64,000 nt of DNA from Craterostigma plantagineum (lineage: Eukaryota > Streptophyta > Magnoliopsida > Lamiales > Linderniaceae): positions 372,001 through 436,000 of the forward strand of contig JAPQWV010000408.1 of assembly GCA_027422505.1 (NCBI GenBank), given 5' to 3'. Shown here piece after piece: positions 26,928 to 37,821 of the stretch (the first letter of the stretch is position 1; every line of letters starts with the position of its first letter). The notes under the pieces were generated by a model. The model had not been told where the DNA came from. It ran no database searches and was given only the letters and a program-made list of their open reading frames with translations. The position numbers were made by a program, and so were the translations under genes.

Positions 26928-27176
26928 ATGAGGATCCCCTTATTTCTTCCCATCACAGTGATGATGATGGTGATGGTGATACAACACTCAAGTTGTCGGA
27001 ATATTCAAGAGAGATCGATCGAAAGATCAGATCTCTATTCATGGGATCATTTCCCAGCTCCAGCGCCCAAGGAATCATCAGAAGACGAAGAAGGCTTCAA
27101 TGGTGATGAATCTTCTTCTTATTACAGAGTTTCCCATCGGAGAACTCCAGGCGGACCAAACCCTCTACACAACTGA
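26928..27176 (+). CDS. CLE: CLE (CLAVATA3/ESR-related) peptide precursor
   Basis: An 82-aa precursor of a secreted peptide hormone. Residues 1-22 form a hydrophobic signal peptide (core PLFLPITVMMMVMVI), followed by a variable acidic region. The 12-residue CLE motif RRTPGGPNPLHN is at the very C-terminus (71-82). Invariant CLE positions are present: R1, P4, G6, P7, P9, H11, N12. In the family, P4/P7 are hydroxylated and the peptide is recognised by LRR receptor kinases of the CLV1/BAM type. There is no intron, as in many CLE genes. The motif PGGPNPLHN mixes features of the CLE1-7 and CLE9/13 groups, so I do not assign a number. A natural GATCGATC at 27013-27020 lies in the coding region; here it keeps the signal peptide and motif in frame. 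Confidence 0.9.
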   Translation: MRIPLFLPITVMMMVMVIQHSSCRNIQERSIERSDLYSWDHFPAPAPKESSEDEEGFNGDESSSYYRVSHRRTPGGPNPLHN

Positions 27177-29666
27177 TGAGTTCCTTTCGTTATATTCTTC
27201 TGATAAAAGTACAGCTGTTTGTGTATCTTTTTTTGTTTCTTTTATATGAATTATATGATTCGATTGTTTGCTTAATTCGGTTAGAGAAGTAGAGTACTAT
27301 TGACGGTAGTTTTGTGGTTTGTGTGTATATACTGTATACATTCAGAATCAGAAACACACACAGAGATGCGTGTGTGTGTGTGTGTGTGAAGAAACAAGAA
27401 CAGTGTGTGTATTGTTATTACTATTATTACTATTACTATTATTATCATTACAGTATAGGCTTTTGTCGTCGTGAGGGGGACTGCTGTTGATGAAGAAGAT
27501 GACTCTAATATAATACAGACAGATCATCACTGATTATGTTTTTTTTTTGTCCGATTCATATTTCGGAAAAACAGTTTGTCCTCTTTGCAGTTAATAAGTT
27601 CATTCATGGAATTATGCTCTATTGGCGTTCGTATGTAGTGGTAATAAAAAGATGAGGTGAGCATGAAAAATTTTAACATTATAGAACGATCTTTTCTCTC
27701 TTATCTATTACCCGAAAGTCACCTTTAAATTCATAGAACTAAGGGAACAATATGAGGTGAGGCTTTTTTACCTTCGTTTTCTTGGGCATATAATTGCAGA
27801 GTAATCAAAGAAGAGTTTGATACATTTGAATAAGTCAATAATGGAAGACAGGCAAACTACCAATAATCGCGTTGAATCGAACTCCGACAAATAAAATTAT
27901 AATGAAATGAACAAAGTTAGCGAGACGAAACCGATCTCAACAAAAAAGTCAAAACAATAAAATCATTCATTAATCCTCAATTATACGAATCATAATTATT
28001 TTAATGGAACGTAGAAAACCAAACGCCGGGCCACATGCTTAGGACAGGAGGATTTCTGATAACTCACTCTTTTTTTTACTAACATAAAATACGATTAAAG
28101 TCCATCCACCCCACACAACGATTAATTTTACTCGCTGCGTTTAGTTTGGCTGATAAGTCAAGAAAAGGTCCAACTTAGGCACCGTTTGCTTTACTGGATA
28201 TACGGAGAAAATGGGTTATAAAACTATTAATAACACATCTTATTCTGTTTGGTTTACTAATATGAAGCCCATGAAAAATAAAAAAGCCCGCGTTTATTAA
28301 ACGGGCCATTAGATTATTTATCTGAAACGGAACCCCATTACAACTTATCTTACATTTTCCAAAAATCTGAGTATAATGTCAACGTTTATTTTATTTCGGG
28401 CTTGGACTTTCTTATTAAGTGGGCTTAAAAGCAAACACTGCCTTATAGTATTAAATGTTGTTCAGTTTTCAGTTTTGCAATCAGTATAAGCCCATTATAA
28501 CAATTGGCCCGAGATAATAGTAGCACATTCTTACAATTATTTATCCAGCGGATTGGGCCGAGATTATTAACTCAACCCTCCATATTAAATCGACAATTAC
28601 CAAAATACCCTCAAATCGATAAACAATCAAACCTAAATGCAGACGTGAAGATGTCACAAGACGTTACAAAAATTCCTTCAATGTTTTTGTTCGAATACGA
28701 TGTCACGATTTGATTCCTTGGACAAATATGATTGGCTCTTGTGGATGGAACATGAATGTTTTTGCCGTGGTGGCTCCAATGATTTCTTATGAACTTTACA
28801 GCGAGTTCATTGTATGCTATGGTTAAGTGCTTGTGATGAAGACAAAGAATTAAGTTTCGATAAGCAGTTGCATGGTCCTGCTATTGAAATAATTATGGTC
28901 AGGAAATATGAATCGGAACGGTATATATCGATATATAGTGTAATAGAGGACTCCAGAAACAATTTTGGTTCAATTTGCAAATTGTCAAAGGGGTATATTT
29001 GTACATGTATAGAAATCAGATATCAATTAACTTATCTTGGAAAGTGAACATAATATGAACAGTCATTGTATAGGACTAGATAGGATTATTATCTCATTTT
29101 CTAACACGAGCTTTCTTATACTGCCTTTTCCCATGTGGCAAAGTAAGCGGGCCAGTTAGCAAGTTATCCTCGGTTGAGATCACCTATTCCACTCTTTGTA
29201 TTCCACTCCGTATTCCAACGAACGAAGATCGTTACACCTCCCCCGGTCAAGTGTTAAAACACCCGTAAACACCCGTAAACACCATTACACCTATGAATTT
29301 CATTACAACAAGTGTTTAAACAAGAAAAAAACTCATTATTACAATGTATCTTTGTTATTAATGCAAGCTATCGTTTGAAAAAAATTATATGTATTACAAA
29401 TTATGCCTCAAAAGATCAGACCAGTTGAATTTTAATCTTGTCGTTCACAAATTTTCTTTTTTATTTATTAATTCTTATAGCCGTATATTCCACCAATAAT
29501 AAAATCATGGTTATTTCATGATATTTCTGATAAAAAACAATAAGCAGTCAAATTCATTGTTTTATAACGATTAATTTGATATCCATATATTTTTCGATAA
29601 TAATGATAAGAATTAATTTTAACGAATGAAACAGAAGATAGAAATTGCGGTACGGATGATTTGAAG
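27177..29666. other. Intergenic with microsatellites and one MITE
   Basis: The CLE 3' UTR, then (TG)n at about 27370-27388 and an ATT/TTACTA-rich run at about 27410-27450. A MITE lies at 28178-28442 (separate entry). A short ACACCCGTAA repeat occurs at 29262-29282. Open frames here have no family features. Confidence 0.5.
28178..28442. mobile_element. Tourist-like MITE, 265 bp
   Basis: Terminal inverted repeats (left GGCACCGTTTGCTTT, right AAAGCAAACACTGCC) are flanked by TTA on both sides (28175-28177, 28443-28445). The size and the 3-bp TTA duplication fit PIF/Harbinger MITEs. It is non-coding. Confidence 0.82.
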
Positions 29667-30628
29667 CCGAGAGAATGGCAAAACTAGTCCATCTTTTTAA
29701 ATTATAAGTGCAAATCTAGTTAACTTTTTAACAATGATACAAAACTAGACAACTTTTTCACTTATAATTATTACGATTTTTTATTTTGACCACAAAACTA
29801 TTTCAAATTATAATTCTACTATCTCATTACTACAAATAAGCAATGTTTTTATTAATAATTATATATTTCACCCCAATTAATTATTTTCAATTAAAACATT
29901 TTAATTCAAATCAAGATTCCCTAGGCCTTGCAACGTCTAAACAATGGTTAGAATCTTTTGCATTATATAGAATATCATTATTCTAGTGTAATTATTTTAT
30001 TACTTATAAAATCATAAAGAAGAAAGTAGGAATAAGAACACATATTCAATCTATAGCTTCGAACAAACATCATCTTTTATTAGGCTAGCTTCTTCATAAT
30101 TCATATTGTTCCATGTGACTGTTTATTGTATTTTATTTTCATATCATCTTTTTGTGCGTGAATTCAGCTTTGTTCCTGAAAGTTTCAATTTGCAGAAATT
30201 ATGTTGAATTTAATTATTGTGACGCTATATTGGGGTGGCAACTTAATCACAGTTGGCAATCACACAATTGATGATCAATCTTAAAAAAATAGTGGAATAT
30301 TTCCACGCGATGTTTCGTTCAATGCGATGTTGATTGCGAGAAATTAGTTGATTGCATGATAGTTTATTGAAGAGAGTAGAATTAAAATGTTTTCACGCAT
30401 AGGGGATCTTGATTTTAGTTAAAATGTTTTAATTGAAAATAATTAATTGGGGTGAAATATATAATTATTAATTAAAACATTGCTTATTTGTAGTAATGAG
30501 AGAGTAGAATTATAATTTGAAATAGTTTTGTGGTCAAAATAAAAAAAATAATAATCATAAGTGAAAAAGTTGTCTAGTTTTGTACCATTTTTAAAAGTTA
30601 ACTAGATTTGCACTTATAATTTAAAAAG

Positions 30629-31043
30629 AGGCAAAATTATAAAATTAGATAATTAAGTATACAAGTTTTCGTTTTTTGGTCACTATGTTTGATAATTGCA
30701 AAAGTAGGTCACTAATTTTTCATGTGAAAACAATTTTGGGTCATTTTTCAATTTTAGGTCAGTAAGAATATATTTTTTCGATTTTGAGTCACTAAGTTTA
30801 GATTTTTTCAATTTTGGGTCACTGTGTTTATAACATTAGTACCAAATGAGTAATCCAAAATTGAAAAAACTGTAAACTTAGTGACCCAAAATCGAAAAAA
30901 TATATTCTTAGTTACCTAAAATTGTAAAATGACCCAAAATTATTTCACATGAAAAGTTAGTGACCTACTTTTACAATTATCAAACATAATAACCCAAAGA
31001 CAAAAATATGTATACTTAATGACCTAATTTTATAATTTTCCCT
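30629..31043. mobile_element. Hairpin MITE nested in the foldback arm
   Basis: An element of about 415 bp that is almost entirely two inverted arms: the start AGGCAAAATTATAAAATTAG matches the reverse complement of the end (AGGGAAAATTATAAAATTAG). Repeated words such as TGGGTCAC/GTGACCCA pair along its length. Near-identical flanks (TTAAAAAG and TTAAAAAT) suggest an 8-9 bp target duplication. Confidence 0.75.
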
Positions 31044-31059
31044 TTAAAAATCTAGTTTT

Positions 31060-31515
31060 TGTCGACATAAAAGCCACTTGGCTTTGAATGGGTCAAAGGT
31101 GAGCTACAAAGAAGAAAATGGTTTTTGGTTTGAGCGCCGAATCATTTGTCAAGCTTGAACTTTCTTTTTAATTGTTCACATGCCATTCAAATTGCCTATA
31201 AAAGGCCTACGGAGGATCAGAAGCAAAGCATCCCACAGAAGATAAAAATAAGAGAGATAGAGAGAATAATAATAGAGAGTTTGTCGGTATTTTCTCCGAC
31301 TATAAAGAGAGAGGTTGAGGGTTTTCTCCTTTATAGATTGAGAGGTGTAACTCCTATATTTTTCCTCTATAGTGGATTCTTCTTCCTTGCCCGTGGTTTT
31401 TACCCCGATTTGTTTGGGGTTTTTCCACGTTAAATCTCGGTGTCCACATTTTATCTTTAATTGTTCAAATACTTAGCCGCGGTATTACTCGATCGGGTTC
31501 GCTGCCACGCCAACA
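31060..31515 (+). repeat. 5' LTR of the copia element
   Basis: 456 bp, TG...CA ends. The same length and sequence as the copy at 33896-34351. An open frame of 95 codons inside both copies is LTR sequence, not a gene. Confidence 0.95.
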
Positions 31516-31517
31516 AT

Positions 31518-31529
31518 TGGTATCAGAGC
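31518..31529 (+). other. Primer binding site (tRNA-iMet)
   Basis: TGGTATCAGAGC, complementary to the 3' end of initiator tRNA-Met, starting 2 bases after the LTR. Confidence 0.9.
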
Positions 31530-31712
31530 CTAACTTGGGTTTTATATATCTATTTATCGTATGCTCTGTGGTTGCCACTAACGTGGATATTCCACATCAG
31601 AAAATAATAGATATTATACTGCCCTTGTTACGGTGACGAAAAAGCCGGTACGAGTTCAATAATTATCTGCTGCAATCCCGTCGGAGGTATCGCTCACGAC
31701 TGAGCAGAAATT

Positions 31713-33810
31713 ATGGCGGCGAAGTTTGATATCGAAAATTCAACGGGAGAAACTTCTCACTGTGAAAATTAAAGATAAAGGCGATCTTGAGGAAGGACGG
31801 CTGTCTGGAGGCTATCGATGGAAAACCAGCCACGCTGACAGACGGGAAAAAAAAAATAAAATTGAGGACTAATAATGGAGGAGAATATACTAGCCGGAAT
31901 TTTGATAGCTTTTGTAAAAGAGAAGGCATCAAAAGGCGCTGTACCACGGCGAATACTCCACAACAGAATGGAGTGGCAGAGCGGATGAATAGGACTCTGT
32001 TGGAGAGGACAAGAGCCATGTTGGGAGCTGCAGGTCCGGATAAATCATACTGGACAGAAGCAGACAACACCGCCTGCTACGTGATCAATCGATCGCCTTC
32101 AACGACAATTGATCAAAAGACGCCGATGGAGATTGGACCGGAAAGGCAGCGGATTATTCCAAACTCCATATATTTGGAAGTCCTGCGTACGTGATGTACA
32201 ACGCCCAAGAAACTACGAAGTTGGATCCGAAATCCAGGAAGTGTTTGTTCTTGGGGTATGCTGATGGTGTGAAGGGGTATCGCCTGTGGGATCCCACTGC
32301 CCACAAGGTTGTCATCAGCGGGAGGTTATCTTTTTATAAGATAGAATAATCGGAGGAAATGATAGCACTACAAAGGGAAGTTCAGAGACTACGACCATTC
32401 AGGTGAAAGGGAAGTCTGTCGAACAAGATTCTTCTGAAGCAGCACCAGAGCGCTTTCGTGCACGACTGGTGGTTAAAGGCTACACTCAGAAAGAAGGCAT
32501 CGACTTCAGCGAGATATTCTCACATGTGGTTCGATTGACGACTGTTCGGATACTCCTGGCGATGTGTGCTACATTCGACCTACATCTAAAGCAACTAGAT
32601 GTGAAGATGGCTTTTCTTCATAGAGATCTTGAAGAAGAGATTTATATGCTCCAGCCGGAAGGTTTTGAAGACAAAGCAAAACGGAACTTGGTTTGTAGGT
32701 TGAACAAATCTCTATACGGTCTCAGACAGGCGCCGAGGTGTTGGTATAAGAGATTTGATTCCTTCATCATGAGCCTTGGATACAACAGATTGAATGCAGA
32801 CCCTTGTGCATATTTCAAGAGGTTTGGTGAAAATGATTTTATCATATTATTGTTGTATGTTGACGACATGTTGGTAGCAGGCCCCAACAAAGATCGTGTT
32901 GAAGAACTCAAGGCACAGTTGGCTAGGGAATTTGAAATGAAGGACTCGGGACCAGCAAACAAGATTCTAGGGATGCAAATTTACCGAGACAGAAATAACA
33001 GGAAGATTTGGCTTTCACAGAAGAATTATCTGAGGAAGGTCTTGCGACACTTCAATATGCAAGATTGTAAGCCCATTTCTACCCCACTTCTTGTTAATTT
33101 CAAATTATCCTCAAGTATGAGTCATAGCAGTGAAGAAGGGAGGATGGAGATGTCTCGAGTACTGCATGCATCAGCGGTGGGAAGTCTTATGTTCGCGATG
33201 ATTTATACACGACCAGACATGGCCCATGCAGTGGGAGTAGTAAGTCGGTACGTGGCGAATCCGGGCAAAGAGCATTGGAGCGCGGTGAAGAGGATCCTGC
33301 GATATATCAGAGGAACCTCAGATGTTGCATTATGTTACGGAGGAGCAGACTTTACTGTCAGATGGTATGTTGACTCTGATTATGCAGGTGATCTTGACAA
33401 GAGCAAATCTACCACGGGATATGTGTTCACTCTTACTGGCGGAGCCGTAAGCTGGGTATCGAAACTTCAGTCCGTTGTCGCGACGTCAACAACTGAAGCT
33501 GAATATGTTGCAGCTACGCAGGCAAGTAAAGAGGCGGTATGGTTGAAAATGATCATGGAGGAACTCGGGCATGGACAGGAAAGTATTTCTCTGTTCTGTG
33601 ACAGTCAGAGTGCCTTGCATCTCGCAAGGAATCTAGCGTTCATTCCAGGTCAAAGCACATACGAGTCCAGTATCACTTTGTTCGTGAGAAAGTGGAAGAG
33701 GGCACGGTTGATATGCAGAAAATTCATACGAAAGATAACCTAGCAGATTTCTTGACTAAGGCAGTCATCACTGACAAGTTCGTTTGGTGTCGTTCCTCAA
33801 GTGGCCTAGC
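31713..33810 (+). pseudogene. Copia gag-pol remnant
   Basis: The pieces in order are as follows. A gag start (MAAKFDIEN at 31713) shifts frame within 25 bases and continues as LRKDGCLEAIDG. A deletion then joins it to the integrase core end (RTNNGGEYTS, TPQQNGVAERMNRTLLERTR). After a frame change near 32133 the integrase continues to GYADGVKGYRLWDP. RT follows, with QLDVKMAFLH, PEGF, SLYGLRQAPR and the catalytic YVDDM (near 32860). RNase H has YVDSDYAGDLDKSKSTTGY, TTEAEY and a final frame change near 33640. All three frame changes fit loss of one T from a T3 run. The 446-aa RT-RNase H frame is 32403-33743. Confidence 0.9.
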
Positions 33811-33884
33811 GGAGACGTAAGCAACATGAATGGCAAGGGAGAAAGAATGGTGTGAAGATCCGATTGATCAACAATCAAATCTTC

Positions 33885-33895
33885 AAGTGGGAGAT
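33885..33895 (+). other. Polypurine tract of the copia element
   Basis: AAGTGGGAGAT directly before the 3' LTR. Confidence 0.7.
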
Positions 33896-34351
33896 TGTCG
33901 ACATAAAAGCCACTTGGCTTTGAATGGGTCAAAGGTGAGCTACAAAGAAGAAAATGGTTTTTGGTTTGAGCGCCGAATCATTTGTCAAGCTTGAACTTTC
34001 TTTTTAATTGTTCACATGCCATTCAAATTGCCTATAAAAGGCCTACGGAGGATCAGAAGCAAAGCATCCCACAGAAGATAAAAATAAGAGAGATAGAGAG
34101 AATAATAATAGAGAGTTTGTCGGTATTTTCTCCGACTATAAAGAGAGAGGTTGAGGGTTTTCTCCTTTATAGATTGAGAGGTGTAACTCCTATATTTTTC
34201 CTCTATAGTGGATTCTTCTTCCTTGCCCGTGGTTTTTACCCCGATTTGTTTGGGGTTTTTCCACGTTAAATCTCGGTGTCCACATTTTATCTTTAATTGT
34301 TCAAATACTTAGCCGCGGTATTACTCGATCGGGTTCGCTGCCACGCCAACA
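33896..34351 (+). repeat. 3' LTR of the copia element
   Basis: 456 bp, read as identical to the 5' LTR, followed by the GTTTT target duplication. Confidence 0.95.
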
Positions 34352-36859
34352 GTTTTGCCATCCTCTCGGAGGCCACAGCATAGACGTGCTAGAGGTAGAT
34401 CGGACAGAATGGTCCCATTGATTGACGTCTACACTGAGAAGAACAGCTGACATTTTCAGCAATGTAATAACGTCCACACTTTTGCTAGATCAAATGGGAA
34501 AAGAAAACGAGAAGGAATAGGAAAATTTCGCGCAGCTTCATAGAGAGATGAGTACGCCTATTACTACCTTCGTCCTTCTTTCTGCTTCGCTGTGTTTGAG
34601 CAGCATCATGCTATCCGTCTTCTCCATGAACGTACTCAACATCGCAACCGATCGATCCACTCTGCTTGATTTCAAAGCGGGTTTACGGGTCGACCCAGAT
34701 CATATTCTGGCGAAAAACTGGTCTTCCTCCGCACACGTTTGCAGCTGGGCTGGGATTACTTGCGGCCCACGCCACAATCGGGTCACGGGTCTGAACGTCT
34801 CGGGCATGGATCTTTCGGGCACGATCTTCCCAGGAATCGGCAAACTGTCTTTCCTCGTATCTCTAGACCTTAGCAGCAACAGTTTCCGCGGCGGCTTGCC
34901 TAGTCAGTTGTCCGAGCTCAAAAGGCTTCGATTCCTCCTCCTCGATAACTGCAGCTTCGCTGGCTCCATCCCATTGCCTCTGTTCGACTTATCGAAGCTT
35001 GAGACGCTGGGCTTGAGCTACAACTCGCTCGATGGGAAAATCCCCGAAGAGATTGGAAACCTAAAGAGCCTGAGAATTCTGAGGCTGAGAGAGAACAAGC
35101 TCTTGGGAGAGATACCTTGGAGCTTCTTCAACGTTTCGACTTTGGAGAAAGTCGATTTAACCTCTAATAGCCTTTCTGGTGTAATCCCAGACAATATCTG
35201 CATGCATTCCCCGAATCTCCTCTACTTCTCCGTGTTTTCAAACCAAATGCATGGCCTAATTCCTTCAGCTATTCGTAACTGCTCGAAGATTCAGACTTTG
35301 ATGCTTCAGTTTAACCGTTTCGAAGGGCCCATGCCGAAAGAGATTGGGAACTTGACCGATCTAGTGAACCTCTACCTCGGGGACAATGACTTCAAAGGTT
35401 TAGTTCCTAGACAGATCATCAGCAACCTTGGCAACTTGGAGTTCTTGTCGTTGGACGAGGTCGGCCTTCGTGGGCCCATATCGTCGTTCATTTATAACAC
35501 GTCGTCCCTGAAATGGCTCTACCTCGGACAGAATAACCTGACGGGAAATCTGCCCTTCGACACGTGCCTGAAACTTCCCTCCATACAGGGACTTTACCTG
35601 GGACAGAATAAGTTGTCTGGGAACATTCCTAGAGAACTCAGCAACTGTTCGCCGTTGGTCGACTTGTACTTGGATGCAAACTCGTACACGGGCGAAATAC
35701 CTTCAGAGCTCGGCGAGCTTCGCAGCCTCGAGGTACTCGTCCTCGGGACGAACCTCCTGAAGGGGCAAATTCCCGCCTCGATCTTCAACGTGTCGACCCT
35801 CCGAACCCTCTCGGTGCGAGAGAATCGCATCGAGGGCCGTCTCCCTGCGGACATGGGCCTCAATCTGCCCAACCTAGGAGCGATGTTTCTCGGTCAGAAC
35901 GACCTAACGGGCCCGCTGCCTTCCTCGGTGTCGAACGCCACGAGCCTAAACCGTTTGAGTCTGGTCGCCAATAAGCTGACGGGCGAGATCCCAAATTCGC
36001 TCGGAGAGCTCGAGTTCCTCGACTTTCTCAACCTCGGCGAAAACCACTTCACCAGCGAGTCCTCGGAGGAGATGAGCTTCCTCTCGTCCCTGACGAGGTG
36101 CAGGCTTCTGAGGGTGATGTGGATTCAGAACAATTCCTTCGAAGGTTACCTTCCACGTTCTATGGCTAACTTCTCCTCGGCTCTAGAGCAGATCGACGCC
36201 AGCAACTCGGGGATAAAGGGGAGACTCCCTAGAGAGATTGGTAACATGAGTGGACTGCAGTTTCTGTACCTCGACAACAACAAACTGACTGGAGAAATTC
36301 CCGTCACCTTCGGCGGTCTGAAGGAGTTGCAGGCGTTGAGCGTCATAGGCAACGAACTGAATGGAGTAATCCCAGAAAGTATTTGCATGCTGTCTGATCT
36401 CGGCGAGCTTACGTTGAGCAAGAACAAGCTTTCGGGCCCGCTCGTCGAATGCTTAGGAAACATGAGTGCTTTGAGATACCTGAACATCGATTCCAATGAG
36501 CTGAATTCCACCGTATCTCCGAAGATTGGAAACCTCGCCGGCCTACTGAGGCTGAACTTGTTCTCTAATCGGTTAATAGGTCAAATGCCTCAAGAAATCG
36601 GAAGCCTAAAGGCGGGGATCTCCTTAGACTTGTCTTCCAACGAGCTATCGGGCGAAATTCCAAGCGCAATCGTCGGCCTGAACAGCTTGATCAACCTTTC
36701 GTTGGCAGATAACGGATTCCAAGGCCCCATTCCCGACACTTTGGGAAAGATGCTGAGCTTGGAACGATTGGATCTTTCGCGCAATAACCTCACGGGCGCA
36801 ATACCTAAATCGATGGAGGCGCTACAATACCTTACGCACCTCAACCTCTCCTTCAATAG

Positions 36860-37027
36860 TGTTGGGTGTGTCAAAACCCAATCCCACACCGAAATAATGA
36901 AAGAAAAATTAGTGGTTTATAAGCTTGTGGGTTCACTCCCTCTATTGTCAATTGGTTTTAGAGAGGAACCCCACAAGCTTATACCGGGTTGGGTTTGGGC
37001 AGGAATTGGGTCTGAAAAATCTCTACA
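36860..37027 (+). mobile_element. 168-bp solo-LTR/TRIM-like insertion in the LRR exon
   Basis: It starts TGTTGGGTGTG, ends CTCTACA, and has AATAG on both sides (36855-36859, 37028-37032). TG...CA ends plus a 5-bp duplication are the marks of an LTR. There is no coding content. It shares TTGGTTTTAGAGAGG and TGAAAAA-TCYCTACA with two other copies nearby. Confidence 0.85.
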
Positions 37028-37451
37028 AATAGGCTGACGGGCGAAATCCCAAACGGTGGGCCCTTTGCGCATTTCTTCAGCTACGAATCCTTCGAGTCGA
37101 ACGCCGGACTCTGCGGCGGCCCACCTCGGTTCGACGAGCCACCTTGCAAGCGCGAAGGTCGTAAAAAGTCGAGGCTAAAGAAGGCGATTCTCATTCCTCT
37201 TTCGGTATCTTTAGGGGCCGTAGTAATTATTGCCTTGATAGTCTTCGCCGCCGTCGTGCGTCGAAAGAAGGCGAAAAGGAGAATTCCTGCCCAGACGAAC
37301 TCCTTCGACGGAATAAACATAGAGAGGGTCTCAAAACTTGACCTCGAGAGGGCGACCAACGGCTTCGGCGAAGCTAACTTGTTAGGCGCCGGGAGTTTCG
37401 GCGCTGTTTACAAAGGGGTATTAACGAATGGAGCAGTCGTAGCTGTGAAGG

Positions 37452-37800
37452 TGTTAGGCCGATTTTATCCAACCTTGTACTGAATCAATGGATTAGTATT
37501 ACCTGATACGATGAATTACGGAAGCAATAAACAAAGTAATACCACGAGACGGATTGTAGAGTTGGAACGGAGAGAGCGCGCACGAGTTCTTCAGAAAAGT
37601 CGTCAACTCAATTATGATTCAGCAACCCTAAACACTAATGTGTTTAGGGTATTTATACAAGTGCCCTAATGGGCTAACGGGCCCAATGTTACTAATATAT
37701 CCACAAGTCGGATATATTTACAATTAAGTCCTAGGGCGTAATTAAATTACAGAACATTAGACTAATAATTAAATGAACACAATTAAATTAATCTCTAACA
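37452..37800 (-). repeat. 3' LTR (element strand) of the one-ORF element
   Basis: 349 bp, same as 39545-39893. On the element strand it begins TGTTAGAG and ends CCTAACA. Confidence 0.93.
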
Positions 37801-37821
37801 ATCTCCCCCTTTGTGTTCATT

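Larger units (their letters stand above)
31060..34351 (+). mobile_element. Ty1/copia LTR retrotransposon, internally deleted, young
   Basis: A 3292-bp element with 456-bp LTRs (31060-31515 and 33896-34351) that I read as identical, beginning TGTC and ending AACA. Target-site duplication GTTTT lies at 31055-31059 and 34352-34356. A tRNA-Met-type primer site follows the 5' LTR and a purine tract precedes the 3' LTR. The gene order integrase then RT-RNase H defines copia. Most of gag, the protease and the N-terminal integrase are missing, so it cannot move by itself. Identical LTRs imply a recent insertion. Confidence 0.95.
29667..34369. mobile_element. Foldback-like long-TIR element, interrupted by two younger insertions
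   Basis: The left arm (29667 to about 29920, beginning CCGAGAGAATGGCAAAACTAG) is the reverse complement of a right arm that starts near 30403. The right arm breaks at 30628 (hairpin MITE), resumes at 31044, breaks at 31059 (copia element), and resumes at 34357, ending CTAGTTTTGCCATCCTCTCGG. Without the insertions the element is about 1 kb, with arms of roughly 250 bp and a non-coding core of about 480 bp. I found no clear target-site duplication, so the superfamily (Mutator-like or Foldback) is open. Its right end is about 180 bp upstream of the receptor-kinase start. Confidence 0.75.

Noticed and set aside
27348..27530. Minus-strand open frame rich in His/Thr and Asn/Ser
   Set aside because: It is produced by TG and ATT microsatellites.
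31146..31433. 95-codon open frame, repeated at 33982-34269
   Set aside because: Both copies are inside the LTRs; it is LTR sequence, not a gene.
31711..32070. Minus-strand open frame of 119 codons
   Set aside because: It is antisense to the integrase remnant of the copia element.
36860..37032. Reading the 168-bp insertion as a natural intron
   Set aside because: It has a 5-bp target duplication and LTR-like TG...CA ends, and the most obvious GT-AG choices shift the frame; only a cryptic internal GT would keep it.
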